In this document: piece after piece, positions 1 through 5,086 of the stretch
Layout: every line of letters starts with the position of its first letter
Position numbering within the stretch: position 1 is the first letter of the stretch
Assembly: GCA_027295745.1 (NCBI GenBank)
Contig: JAPUKI010000383.1
Coordinates: 1-5,086 of the forward strand
Source of the DNA: Acidobacteriota bacterium
Lineage (GTDB): Bacteria; Acidobacteriota; UBA6911; RPQK01; JADFOI01
Direction of reading: 5' to 3'
DNA length: 5,086 nt
Program-made: the position numbers and the translations under genes
The notes under the pieces: generated by a model
The model's input: the letters and a program-made list of their open reading frames with translations, nothing else
The model's database searches: none
Told to the model about the DNA's origin: nothing

Positions 1-1
1 C

Positions 2-133
2 TCTTACGCTACCTTTGAGGCAGACCAGGTCTATACCCAGGCTGATGCGCAAGGGTTTATTCGACTCCAGGGGCTGCGCTTGAAGATCGCTGCGCTTGCG
101 GAGAGGCGCCTCCAGCCGGAATCGCCGAAATGA
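2..133 (+). CDS. argG: Argininosuccinate synthase, C-terminal end (partial)
   Basis: The window opens inside this gene; only the last 43 codons and the TGA stop (131-133) are present. Argininosuccinate synthase is a cytoplasmic enzyme that joins citrulline and aspartate with ATP to form argininosuccinate, the substrate of the next gene. The visible tail reads SYATFEADQVYTQ, then DAQGFIRLQGLRLKI. This matches the usual ArgG C-terminal pattern (a TFxxDxVYxQ-like stretch, then DAxGFIxLxGLxxKI), which forms the C-terminal helix involved in tetramer contacts in this family. The catalytic and ATP-binding parts lie off the left edge. The final residues (AALAERRLQPESPK) are a variable tail. The stop codon overlaps the argH start as ATGA. 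Assignment rests on a short conserved tail plus the argH and argF neighbours, which together make it fairly secure. Confidence 0.85.
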   Translation, partial: SYATFEADQVYTQADAQGFIRLQGLRLKIAALAERRLQPESPK

Positions 134-1527
134 ATGAGAAACAGAAGAAAAAACCTTGGGCGGGCCGATTCAAATCCGAGTTGGATCCCATCGTCCAAAA
201 ATACACTCGTTCCGTGCATGTGGACCGCCGGCTAGCTCCTTACGATATTCAAGGTAGTCGAGCTCATGTGCGGATGCTGGCGGCCCAGGGGCTCGTCACC
301 TCCCGGGATGAAGAGCAAATCCTCAGGGCTCTTGGGCAGATCGAGGAGGAGATCGAATCGGGTCAGTTTCCCTATCGAGATGAACTGGAAGACATCCATA
401 TGAATATTGAATATCGCTTACAAGAGATTGCGGGCGAAGCAGGAGGTCGAATTCATACCGGCAGAAGCCGCAATGATCAAGTGGCCTTGGACCTGAAGAT
501 GCTTTGTCTGCAGACCGCGATAGGCTGGCGGGCTCAGATTCTCGAGATTCAAAAGGTACTGCTGGAGCGAGCTCAGGAACTCAAAACCAGTCTCTTCCCA
601 GGGTGGACTCATTTGCAGGCCGCACAGCCTCTTTCCTGGGGACATTACTTGCTGGCTTTTGGTGAGATGCTGGGGCGGGATGATCGTCGTCTGGCTTTTT
701 TCCAGGAGCTCCACTCTACAAGTCCTTTGGGTGCAGGAGCATTGGCCGGGAGTACTCTTCCTCTGGACCCGGAACGCAGTGCTCAGGAACTCGGTTTTGC
801 AGCCAGCTTTGCCAACAGTTATGACGTGGTGGGAGATCGGGACTTTCTTCTCGAACTCCTTCAGATTGCCTGCCAGCTGATGCTGCATCTCAGCCGTCTG
901 GCTGAGGATTTTCTTTACTTCTCCAGTACTGCTGTCAATTGGATTGAGCTGCCAGATTCCCTTTGCACGGGAAGCAGTATGATGCCGCAGAAAAAAAATC
1001 TGGATGTCCTGGAACTTGCTCGCGGCAAAACCGCCTCAGTATTGGGCCACGCTACAGCGGTGGCTTGCCTGATCAAGGGCCTGCCCACTTCCTATCATCG
1101 GGACCTCCAGCAGGACAAGGAACACCTCTTTGCCACAATCGATGCCGTTATCGGGACTCTAGAGGTGATTCCCTTGGTTGTTTCGGGCTTTCAGATCAAC
1201 CAGGAGCGAGTCCAGAATGCCATGAAGCAGGGCTTTCTCATGGCCACCGATCTGGCTGAGTATTTGGTGACTCGAGGTACTCCCTTTCGAGTGGCCCATG
1301 AGAGGGTGGGAAAGCTGGTGGCCTACTGTCTGGAAGAAGGGCTGACACTGGAGCAATTGTCTCTGGAGAAGCTTCAGGAACTGGCTCCCGAATGTGGCCC
1401 TGAAGTCAGAGAGGTCCTCAAACTGGAGAGCTTCTTGAGACGACGCTGGCACAAAGGGAGTTCGGGACTGGTGTCCATTGAGCAGCAGATCGCCCATTGG
1501 GGGGAACGGATCGGAGCTCTCTCATGA
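130..1527 (+). CDS. argH: Argininosuccinate lyase
   Basis: This gene encodes a 465-residue argininosuccinate lyase, normal length for the fumarase/aspartase superfamily member that cleaves argininosuccinate to arginine and fumarate, the final step of arginine synthesis. It acts as a cytoplasmic homotetramer. Visible motifs are the N-terminal WAGRF (residues 10-14), HTGRSRNDQ at 109-117, THLQAAQP at 160-167 with the catalytic-base histidine H161, and the superfamily signature GSSMMPQKKN at 281-290 with the catalytic serine S283. The later KGLPTSYHRDLQQDKE segment is also typical. The signature is followed by Leu (L291) where most family members have Pro, a mild oddity. The ATG at 130 is preferred because the protein begins with the usual short basic leader before WAGRF. 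It overlaps the argG stop by four bases, with only a weak GGA (118-120) upstream, so translation probably relies on coupling. An eight-A run (991-998) encodes part of the active-site loop, but the frame is intact. Confidence 0.97.
   Translation: MNEKQKKKPWAGRFKSELDPIVQKYTRSVHVDRRLAPYDIQGSRAHVRMLAAQGLVTSRDEEQILRALGQIEEEIESGQFPYRDELEDIHMNIEYRLQEIAGEAGGRIHTGRSRNDQVALDLKMLCLQTAIGWRAQILEIQKVLLERAQELKTSLFPGWTHLQAAQPLSWGHYLLAFGEMLGRDDRRLAFFQELHSTSPLGAGALAGSTLPLDPERSAQELGFAASFANSYDVVGDRDFLLELLQIACQLMLHLSRLAEDFLYFSSTAVNWIELPDSLCTGSSMMPQKKNLDVLELARGKTASVLGHATAVACLIKGLPTSYHRDLQQDKEHLFATIDAVIGTLEVIPLVVSGFQINQERVQNAMKQGFLMATDLAEYLVTRGTPFRVAHERVGKLVAYCLEEGLTLEQLSLEKLQELAPECGPEVREVLKLESFLRRRWHKGSSGLVSIEQQIAHWGERIGALS
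1513..1516 (+). promoter_or_regulatory. Ribosome binding site deciding the argF start
   Basis: GGAG lies inside the 3' end of argH, seven bases before the ATG at 1524. It supports that ATG over the upstream in-frame TTG at 1497, which would add nine residues with no resemblance to the family's N-terminus. Confidence 0.6.
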
Positions 1528-2486
1528 AAGACTTTCTTTCCCTGAAAGATCTCACGGTAGATCTGTGGAAACAGCTGCTTCACGCCAGCGCGGAAGTCAA
1601 GGTGCGGCCCAGCAATTTTCGCCAGATGCTGGTGGGAAAGAGCTCGGTGCTGCTCTTTGAGAAGTCTTCACTGCGGACCCGTCTTACCTTTGAGTTGGGA
1701 ATGAAACAACTGGGAGGTGATGCCGTTTACCTCGACCATCAGGAGTCTCGTTTGGGTGGCCGTGAATCGCTCACTGATATGGCCCGAAATCTGGAGCGAT
1801 GGTTTGATTGCATCGTCGCGCGAACCTTTTCCCATGAGACAGCGGTCAAGCTGGCCGAGCATGCCTCGGTCCCTGTCATCAATGGTCTCAGTGATGCTGA
1901 ACATCCCTGTCAGGCTCTGGCCGATGTTTTTACGCTGCAGGAGAAGTGGGGGGAGCTTCAAGCCAAGACCCTTGTCTTTATCGGGGATGGGAACAACGTC
2001 TGCACATCGCTCATTCATGCTGCCGCCTTGTCTGGGATGTCCCTTGTAGCAGTTACTCCCAGCTCTCATCAACCCCACTCAAAAGCGGCTGAAGATTTTC
2101 AGCGCCTCTCCACTTCCGCCACAGCCTCCTATCGTTGGACCGATTCCCTGGACGGCCTTCAAGGAGCGGATGTCGTCTACACCGACACCTGGGTGAGTAT
2201 GGGGCAGGAAGAAGAAACCAGGGAGCGGGTTCAAGTTTTGCAAAGCTACCAGGTCACACCCGAGTTGATGGCATCAACGGGGAGAAATTCCTATTTCATG
2301 CATTGTCTCCCTGCCCATCGCAACCAGGAAGTGACCGATTCGGTGATCGATTCGCCCCAATCACTGGTCTTTGAGCAGGCGGAGAATAGGCTTCATGTCC
2401 AGAAGGCCCTGCTGCTCCTTCTGCTTGCTCCCCAGGAGCTAGGTCGCTACATGCTGCTGGAAAAGTTTGCGGGCTGGAAGGGGTGA
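1524..2486 (+). CDS. argF: Ornithine carbamoyltransferase
   Basis: This gene encodes a 320-residue ornithine carbamoyltransferase, which transfers the carbamoyl group of carbamoyl phosphate to ornithine to give citrulline, the substrate of ArgG. The ATG at 1524 gives the family-like start MKDFLSLKDLT and overlaps the argH stop as ATGA. The N-terminal carbamoyl-phosphate domain has the phosphate loop SSLRTR at 48-53, RTFSH at 100-104 and HPCQ at 127-130. The C-terminal domain has GDGNNV at 154-159, the ornithine loop WVSMG at 223-227 and the cysteine motif HCLPAHR at 260-266. The SMG loop and HCLPAHR favour ornithine itself; acetyl- or succinyl-ornithine transcarbamylases differ here. The phosphate loop carries Leu50 where many members have Thr (STRTR), a variant I recall from some bacterial OTCases. 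The gene ends the arginine block and is followed by repeats. An anabolic role is inferred from the operon. Confidence 0.96.
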   Translation: MKDFLSLKDLTVDLWKQLLHASAEVKVRPSNFRQMLVGKSSVLLFEKSSLRTRLTFELGMKQLGGDAVYLDHQESRLGGRESLTDMARNLERWFDCIVARTFSHETAVKLAEHASVPVINGLSDAEHPCQALADVFTLQEKWGELQAKTLVFIGDGNNVCTSLIHAAALSGMSLVAVTPSSHQPHSKAAEDFQRLSTSATASYRWTDSLDGLQGADVVYTDTWVSMGQEEETRERVQVLQSYQVTPELMASTGRNSYFMHCLPAHRNQEVTDSVIDSPQSLVFEQAENRLHVQKALLLLLLAPQELGRYMLLEKFAGWKG

Positions 2487-2490
2487 AACG

Positions 2491-2539
2491 CTGACAGCTG
2501 ACAGCTGATAACTGACACCTGACAACTGACAACCGACGG
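2491..2539. repeat. Heptamer tandem repeat array A (7 units)
   Basis: Seven uninterrupted 7-bp units start four bases after the argF stop. The consensus is CTGACAR; two exact CTGACAG units come first, followed by CTGATAA, CTGACAC, two CTGACAA units and a diverged CCGACGG. A TGA recurs every seven bases in units 1 to 6 (from 2492 to 2527), so stops fall repeatedly in all three + frames, while the - strand stays open. Degenerate heptamer arrays resemble in kind the short tandemly repeated repetitive sequences described in cyanobacteria. Any kinship with those is not shown here. Confidence 0.88.
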
Positions 2540-2553
2540 CCAAGGGCCGGCGG
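2533..2553. repeat. GC-rich hairpin between the heptamer arrays
   Basis: CGGCC (2537-2541) and GGCCG (2545-2549) pair around an AAG loop. The stem extends with CCG (2533-2535) against CGG (2551-2553) across one A-G mismatch. The last unit of array A supplies the left arm. No T-run follows, so it is not a standard intrinsic terminator. Confidence 0.6.
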
Positions 2554-2609
2554 AAATTCCAAATTCAAAATTCCAAACTTGGAACTTGAAACCTGAAACC
2601 TGGAACCCG
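2554..2609. repeat. Heptamer tandem repeat array B (8 units)
   Basis: Eight consecutive 7-bp units drift gradually in sequence from left to right: AAATTCC and AAATTCA types first, then AAACTTG and GAACTTG, then two identical AAACCTG units, then GAACCCG. Neighbouring units differ by few bases while the ends differ strongly, as expected if units were copied from neighbours with mutation. The separation from array A is 14 bp, exactly two units, so both arrays share one 7-bp register from 2491 to 2609. Confidence 0.85.
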
Positions 2610-2620
2610 CGCGAAGCGCG
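2608..2620. repeat. Small GC hairpin with GAA loop
   Basis: CGCGC (2608-2612) pairs with GCGCG (2616-2620) around a GAA loop, directly at the end of array B. The stem is only five base pairs but all G-C. No T-run follows. It mirrors the layout of the hairpin at the end of array A: a heptamer array followed by a GC stem with a three-base purine loop. Confidence 0.55.
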
Positions 2621-2646
2621 CTGGAACGACCGCACGACGGCACAAA

Positions 2647-2675
2647 TTGACAGGTCGTAAGGGCTGTGTTAGGTT
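2647..2675 (+). promoter_or_regulatory. Sigma70-like promoter for metK
   Basis: A perfect -35 TTGACA (2647-2652) is followed by a 17-bp spacer and a weak -10 TAGGTT (2670-2675), which keeps the most conserved T, A and final T. A TG at 2667-2668 sits where an extended -10 would be and could compensate for the weak hexamer. Transcription would begin near 2682 and leave a leader of roughly 36 bases before the metK ATG. This suggests metK is transcribed separately from the arg genes. It is a pattern match only. Confidence 0.5.
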
Positions 2676-2708
2676 TTGCACCCATCTTCCAGAGCATTTT
2701 TTTCGTGT

Positions 2709-2715
2709 GGAGGAG
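2709..2715 (+). promoter_or_regulatory. Strong ribosome binding site of metK
   Basis: GGAGGAG ends two bases before the ATG at 2718, with its GGAGG core four bases from it. It supports this start over the in-frame TTG at 2676, which would add 14 residues lacking any MetK resemblance and would lie almost on the predicted -10 element. Confidence 0.75.
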
Positions 2716-2717
2716 TC

Positions 2718-3899
2718 ATGTCGAGAAAGGGTAAACACCTATTTACCTCGGAGTCGGTAACCGAAGGACATCCAGATAAGATTGCCGATCAAATCTCTGA
2801 TGCCATCCTGGATGCGGTCTTGGCACAGGAACCGCAAGGACGGGTTGCCTGTGAGACTCTGGTGACAACAGGACTGGTAATTATCGCCGGGGAAATCACC
2901 ACCAGTGGCTATGTGGATTTTGCCAAAGTCGCCAGAGGGGTCATCCGTGATGTGGGGTACACGAGGGCCAAGTACGGATTCGATTACGAAACCTGCGGAA
3001 TCATCTGTTCCATTGACAGTCAGTCCTCGGATATCGCTCAGGGAGTGGACAAGGGAGGTGCCGGTGACCAGGGGTTGATGTTCGGTTATGCTTGTTCTGA
3101 GACTGCACAGCTCATGCCCATGCCCATTATGCTGGCTCATCAATTGGTCATGCGGCTGGCACAGTGTCGAAAAGAGGGAATCATTGATTGGCTCCGACCG
3201 GATGGAAAGTCACAGGTCACTGTTGAAAACGATGGAGATAAACCCGTACGGGTGGAAGCCGTCGTGATTGCCACCCAGCACAGCTCCAAGGTCACGAATG
3301 AGGAGATAGAAGAGACCATCCGAGAGAAGGTGATCAAGGCAGTCATTCCCGAAGAATTACTCGATAACAACACCAAGTTTCACATCAATCCCACTGGCCG
3401 CTTTGTGATTGGAGGGCCCCAGGGGGATTGTGGTGTGACAGGACGCAAAATCATTGTCGATACATATGGCGGGGTGGGTAGCCATGGCGGCGGAGCCTTT
3501 TCAGGCAAGGACCCCTCCAAGGTCGACCGGTCAGCCTCTTACATGGCCCGTCACATCGCCAAGAACTGTGTGGCCGCGGGTCTGGCAGATCGCATGGAAA
3601 TTCAATTGGCCTATGCCATTGGGATTCCCGAACCGGTCTCCCTGATGGTGGATACCTTTGGTACGGCACAGGTGAGCGAGGAGACCATCACAGGATTGAT
3701 CAAATCCCATTTTCAGCTCACTCCTCAAGGAATCATCGACGCACTTGATTTGAGAAAGCCCATTTTTCGGAAGACTGCGGCCTACGGTCACTTTGGGAGA
3801 GAAGAGGAAGGTTTTACCTGGGAACTCACCGACAAGGCTGACCTGCTCCGTCGCGAGGCGGAGCTGCCTGAGATGGCTGCCAAACCAGTCATCGTCTGA
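2718..3899 (+). CDS. metK: S-adenosylmethionine synthetase
   Basis: This gene encodes a 393-residue methionine adenosyltransferase, typical in length, which makes S-adenosylmethionine from methionine and ATP with release of phosphate and pyrophosphate. It is a cytoplasmic, Mg- and K-dependent oligomer. From the ATG at 2718 the protein begins with the family-like HLFTSESVTEGHPDK; H18 and D20 of GHPDK correspond to the conserved catalytic-site His and metal-binding Asp. Signature 1, GAGDQGLMFGYA, lies at 114-125. HINPTGRFVIGGPQGDCG at 222-239 contacts the nucleotide in known structures. Signature 2, GGGAFSGKD, lies at 257-265, followed by PSKVDRS. The three-part repeated fold is complete and no key residue is missing. 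The next gene, ahcY, consumes the SAH produced when SAM donates its methyl group, so the two form a functional pair. A promoter and strong ribosome binding site lie just upstream. Confidence 0.98.
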   Translation: MSRKGKHLFTSESVTEGHPDKIADQISDAILDAVLAQEPQGRVACETLVTTGLVIIAGEITTSGYVDFAKVARGVIRDVGYTRAKYGFDYETCGIICSIDSQSSDIAQGVDKGGAGDQGLMFGYACSETAQLMPMPIMLAHQLVMRLAQCRKEGIIDWLRPDGKSQVTVENDGDKPVRVEAVVIATQHSSKVTNEEIEETIREKVIKAVIPEELLDNNTKFHINPTGRFVIGGPQGDCGVTGRKIIVDTYGGVGSHGGGAFSGKDPSKVDRSASYMARHIAKNCVAAGLADRMEIQLAYAIGIPEPVSLMVDTFGTAQVSEETITGLIKSHFQLTPQGIIDALDLRKPIFRKTAAYGHFGREEEGFTWELTDKADLLRREAELPEMAAKPVIV

Positions 3900-3915
3900 G
3901 CCACACGCAAACCAG

Positions 3916-3979
3916 CAAGGAATTCGGGGACAGTCCCAAGAATTCTCCCAGAATTCGGGGGCTGTCCCCGAATTCCTTG
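3916..3979. repeat. REP/BIME-like palindromic repeat with four GAATTC sites
   Basis: This is a 64-bp inverted repeat. The left arm (3916-3945) and right arm (3951-3979) pair around a five-base centre (3946-3950). The outer 18 bp, CAAGGAATTCGGGGACAG, are perfect; they are followed by a T-G wobble, three G-C pairs, a small bulge and a perfect GAATTC. Each arm is itself palindromic. The right one has a perfect 10-bp stem, GAATTCGGGG with its complement, around GCTGT (3961-3965). The left one has the same plan with one decayed position (CCCAAG in place of CCCCG). GAATTC therefore occurs four times, at 3920, 3940, 3951 and 3970. Two head-to-head palindromes between genes is the layout of a REP/BIME element, a class dispersed by REP-associated tyrosine transposases. 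No T-run follows, so termination is unlikely; an mRNA-stabilising role is possible. Confidence 0.82.
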
Positions 3980-3994
3980 AACAACATTTTCTAA

Positions 3995-4007
3995 GGGAGC
4001 GCACTCC
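3995..4007 (+). promoter_or_regulatory. ahcY ribosome binding site inside a small hairpin
   Basis: GGGAG (3995-3999) lies eight bases before the ATG at 4008 and is the likely ribosome binding site. Its GGAG (3996-3999) can pair with CTCC (4004-4007) around a CGCA loop, which would mask the site immediately before the start codon. The stem is only four base pairs, so its effect is uncertain. Confidence 0.55.
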
Positions 4008-5086
4008 ATGGACTTTGACGTTAAAGATCTTTCTCTGGCTCAAAAAGGACTGGACCGGATTCAGTGGGCGGACCAGTCCATGCCAGTCCTGAAATTCATT
4101 CGCGAACGATTCGAGAAGGAAAAACCGCTGAAAGGCACTCGAGTTTCGGCCTGCCTGCACGTGACGACTGAGACGGCCAATCTGGCTCGAACACTCCAAG
4201 CTGGCGGTGCTGAGCTGCGCATCTGTGCCTCAAATCCTCTCAGTACTCAGGATGACACTGCGGCTTCCTTGGTGAAGGACTTTGAGATCGCCGTCTTTGC
4301 CATCAGAGGGGAGGACAATGAGACCTATTACTCCCACCTTCACTCCGCTCTGGCGAACGGTCCACACATCACCATGGATGACGGGGCCGATCTGGTGACC
4401 GCTGTCCTGACGGATAAGAAAGAGTTCATTCCGGGCATCATAGGAAGCACGGAAGAGACGACCACTGGAATTATTCGCCTGCGCAGCATGGCCGAGGAGA
4501 AGATTTTGCGCTTTCCCGTGATCGCCGTGAACGATGCCAAGACCAAGCACCTTTTCGACAATCGGTACGGGACGGGGCAATCAACCTTGGATGGGATTGT
4601 TCGAGCCACCAATCTGCTCTTGGCCGGGACTCTCTTTGTGGTAGTGGGTTATGGTTGGTGCGGAAGGGGCGTGGCCATGCGGGCCAGAGGAATGGGGGCC
4701 CTTGTTGTGGTGTGCGAAGTGGAACCGGTGAGGGGCCTGGAAGCGGTCATGGATGGCTTTCAGGTCATGCCCATGGAGGAAGCCGCCAAGATCGGCAAGA
4801 TCTTCGTCACCCTGACTGGAAACAAGAATGTCATTCGCCGGGAGCACTTCGAAATCATGACCGACGGTGCCGTGGTGGCCAACTCAGGGCATTTCAATGT
4901 CGAAATCGATATTGCGGCTCTGGAATCCCTCAGCAAAGAAAAGCGAACCATTCGAGACTCTCTAGAGGAATATGTTCTTAAGGACGGTCGCCGTATCTAT
5001 CTCCTGGGGGAGGGCCGCTTGATTAATTTAGCGGCGGCCGAAGGACATCCTGCATCGGTGATGGATATGTCCTTCGCCAACCAGGC
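4008..5086 (+). CDS. ahcY: Adenosylhomocysteinase (partial, 3' end missing)
   Basis: The frame is open from the ATG at 4008 to the window edge (359 complete codons), lacking roughly the last 50-60 residues by comparison with the family. The enzyme uses bound NAD to hydrolyse S-adenosylhomocysteine reversibly to adenosine and homocysteine, relieving product inhibition of methyltransferases; it works as a cytoplasmic tetramer. Substrate-binding landmarks are CLHVTTETANL at 49-59 (H51), STQDD at 79-83, DDGAD at 124-128, EETTTG at 149-154 (E150) and NDAKTKHLFDN at 175-185 (K180, D184, N185). The NAD-binding GYGWCG is at 214-219 and NSGHFNVEI at 292-300 (H295). YGTGQST at 187-193, in place of the YGCRES of the human-type enzyme, and absence of the internal insertion place it in the short, thermophile/archaeal-like subfamily. 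No residue appears damaged. It sits 108 bp after metK, with its ribosome binding site at 3995-3999. Confidence 0.96.
   Translation, partial: MDFDVKDLSLAQKGLDRIQWADQSMPVLKFIRERFEKEKPLKGTRVSACLHVTTETANLARTLQAGGAELRICASNPLSTQDDTAASLVKDFEIAVFAIRGEDNETYYSHLHSALANGPHITMDDGADLVTAVLTDKKEFIPGIIGSTEETTTGIIRLRSMAEEKILRFPVIAVNDAKTKHLFDNRYGTGQSTLDGIVRATNLLLAGTLFVVVGYGWCGRGVAMRARGMGALVVVCEVEPVRGLEAVMDGFQVMPMEEAAKIGKIFVTLTGNKNVIRREHFEIMTDGAVVANSGHFNVEIDIAALESLSKEKRTIRDSLEEYVLKDGRRIYLLGEGRLINLAAAEGHPASVMDMSFANQ

Larger units (their letters stand above)
2487..2717. other. Intergenic region with repeats and metK promoter
   Basis: This 231-bp gap contains no credible gene. From left to right it holds a 7-bp repeat array, a GC-rich hairpin, a second and different 7-bp repeat array, a second small hairpin, a sigma70-like promoter and the metK ribosome binding site. 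No hairpin followed by a clean T-run was found, so a classical terminator for the arg operon is not evident. A T-run at 2697-2703 has no good stem before it. No SAM or SAH riboswitch signature was recognised. Confidence 0.8.
3900..4007. other. metK-ahcY intergenic region
   Basis: This 108-bp gap is mostly occupied by the palindromic repeat at 3916-3979, then the ahcY ribosome binding site. No convincing promoter is visible. TTGAAC at 3977-3982 has no suitable -10 partner, so ahcY is probably cotranscribed with metK through the repeat. No SAH riboswitch signature was recognised. Confidence 0.6.

Noticed and set aside
418..888. A 156-codon open frame on the - strand inside argH
   Set aside because: It is a shadow frame of argH, which has full family motifs on the + strand.
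1497..1523. Upstream TTG start for ArgF adding nine residues
   Set aside because: The ATG at 1524 has a GGAG seven bases before it, gives the family N-terminus MKDFLSLKDL and makes the same ATGA overlap seen between argG and argH.
2554..2580. Possible ArgR operator (AT-rich, AATTC-containing palindrome)
   Set aside because: The AATTC spacing is fully explained by the heptamer repeat, and it lies after the arg genes rather than before them.
2296..2697. A 133-codon open frame on the - strand spanning the argF end and the heptamer arrays
   Set aside because: Its protein has a seven-residue periodicity (QLSAVSCQ-like and FQVSSSKF-like stretches) that simply reflects translating 7-bp repeats, whose - strand lacks stops. 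It also overlaps argF antisense and resembles no known family.
2676..2717. Upstream TTG start for MetK adding 14 residues
   Set aside because: The ATG at 2718 has a very strong ribosome binding site and gives the normal MetK N-terminus. The TTG lies right next to the predicted promoter -10 element.
2487..2717. SAM riboswitch upstream of metK
   Set aside because: No conserved core of a SAM-I or SAM-II type aptamer was recognised, and the leader from the predicted start is only about 36 bases.
3916..3990. Intrinsic terminator after metK
   Set aside because: The hairpin is strong, but the following bases (AACAACATTTTC) give only a short T-run about ten bases from the stem.
3531..4199. A 222-codon open frame on the - strand across the metK end, the palindrome and the ahcY start
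   Set aside because: It is antisense to two well-identified genes and runs through an intergenic repeat. The translation has no recognisable domain.

Overview
The window is ordinary bacterial core metabolism: five protein genes, all on the + strand, with two unusual repeat-bearing intergenic stretches. Compact ATGA gene overlaps, Shine-Dalgarno sites and a sigma70-like promoter indicate a bacterium. The lineage cannot be fixed from 5 kb. The short-type S-adenosylhomocysteine hydrolase, moderate GC, 7-bp repeat arrays and the GAATTCGGGGACAG palindrome would suit an environmental group such as Deltaproteobacteria-like, NC10, Acidobacteria or a candidate phylum. That placement is inference only.

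Region 1 (1-2486) is an arginine biosynthesis operon in the order argG (3' end only), argH, argF. Each pair overlaps by four bases as ATGA (130-133 and 1524-1527), so the three reading frames are probably translationally coupled. ArgF makes citrulline from ornithine and carbamoyl phosphate, ArgG condenses citrulline with aspartate, and ArgH splits argininosuccinate into arginine and fumarate. The block therefore encodes the last three steps of the pathway, with the first of them placed last.

Region 2 (2487-2717) holds no gene. Two adjacent 7-bp tandem repeat families, joined and followed by small GC-rich hairpins, fill about 2491-2637. They are followed by a sigma70-like promoter (2647-2675) and a strong ribosome binding site for metK.

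Region 3 (2718-5086) is an S-adenosylmethionine cycle pair. MetK makes SAM from methionine and ATP. AhcY hydrolyses the SAH left after methyl transfer. AhcY runs off the right edge after 359 codons. Between the two genes lies a 64-bp, nearly perfect inverted repeat (3916-3979) built from two copies of a smaller palindrome, which looks like a REP/BIME-type mobile repeat. A small hairpin that could mask the ahcY ribosome binding site follows it.

No undescribed protein system, CRISPR array, RNA gene or insertion sequence was seen. The intergenic repeats are the parts most worth a second look.
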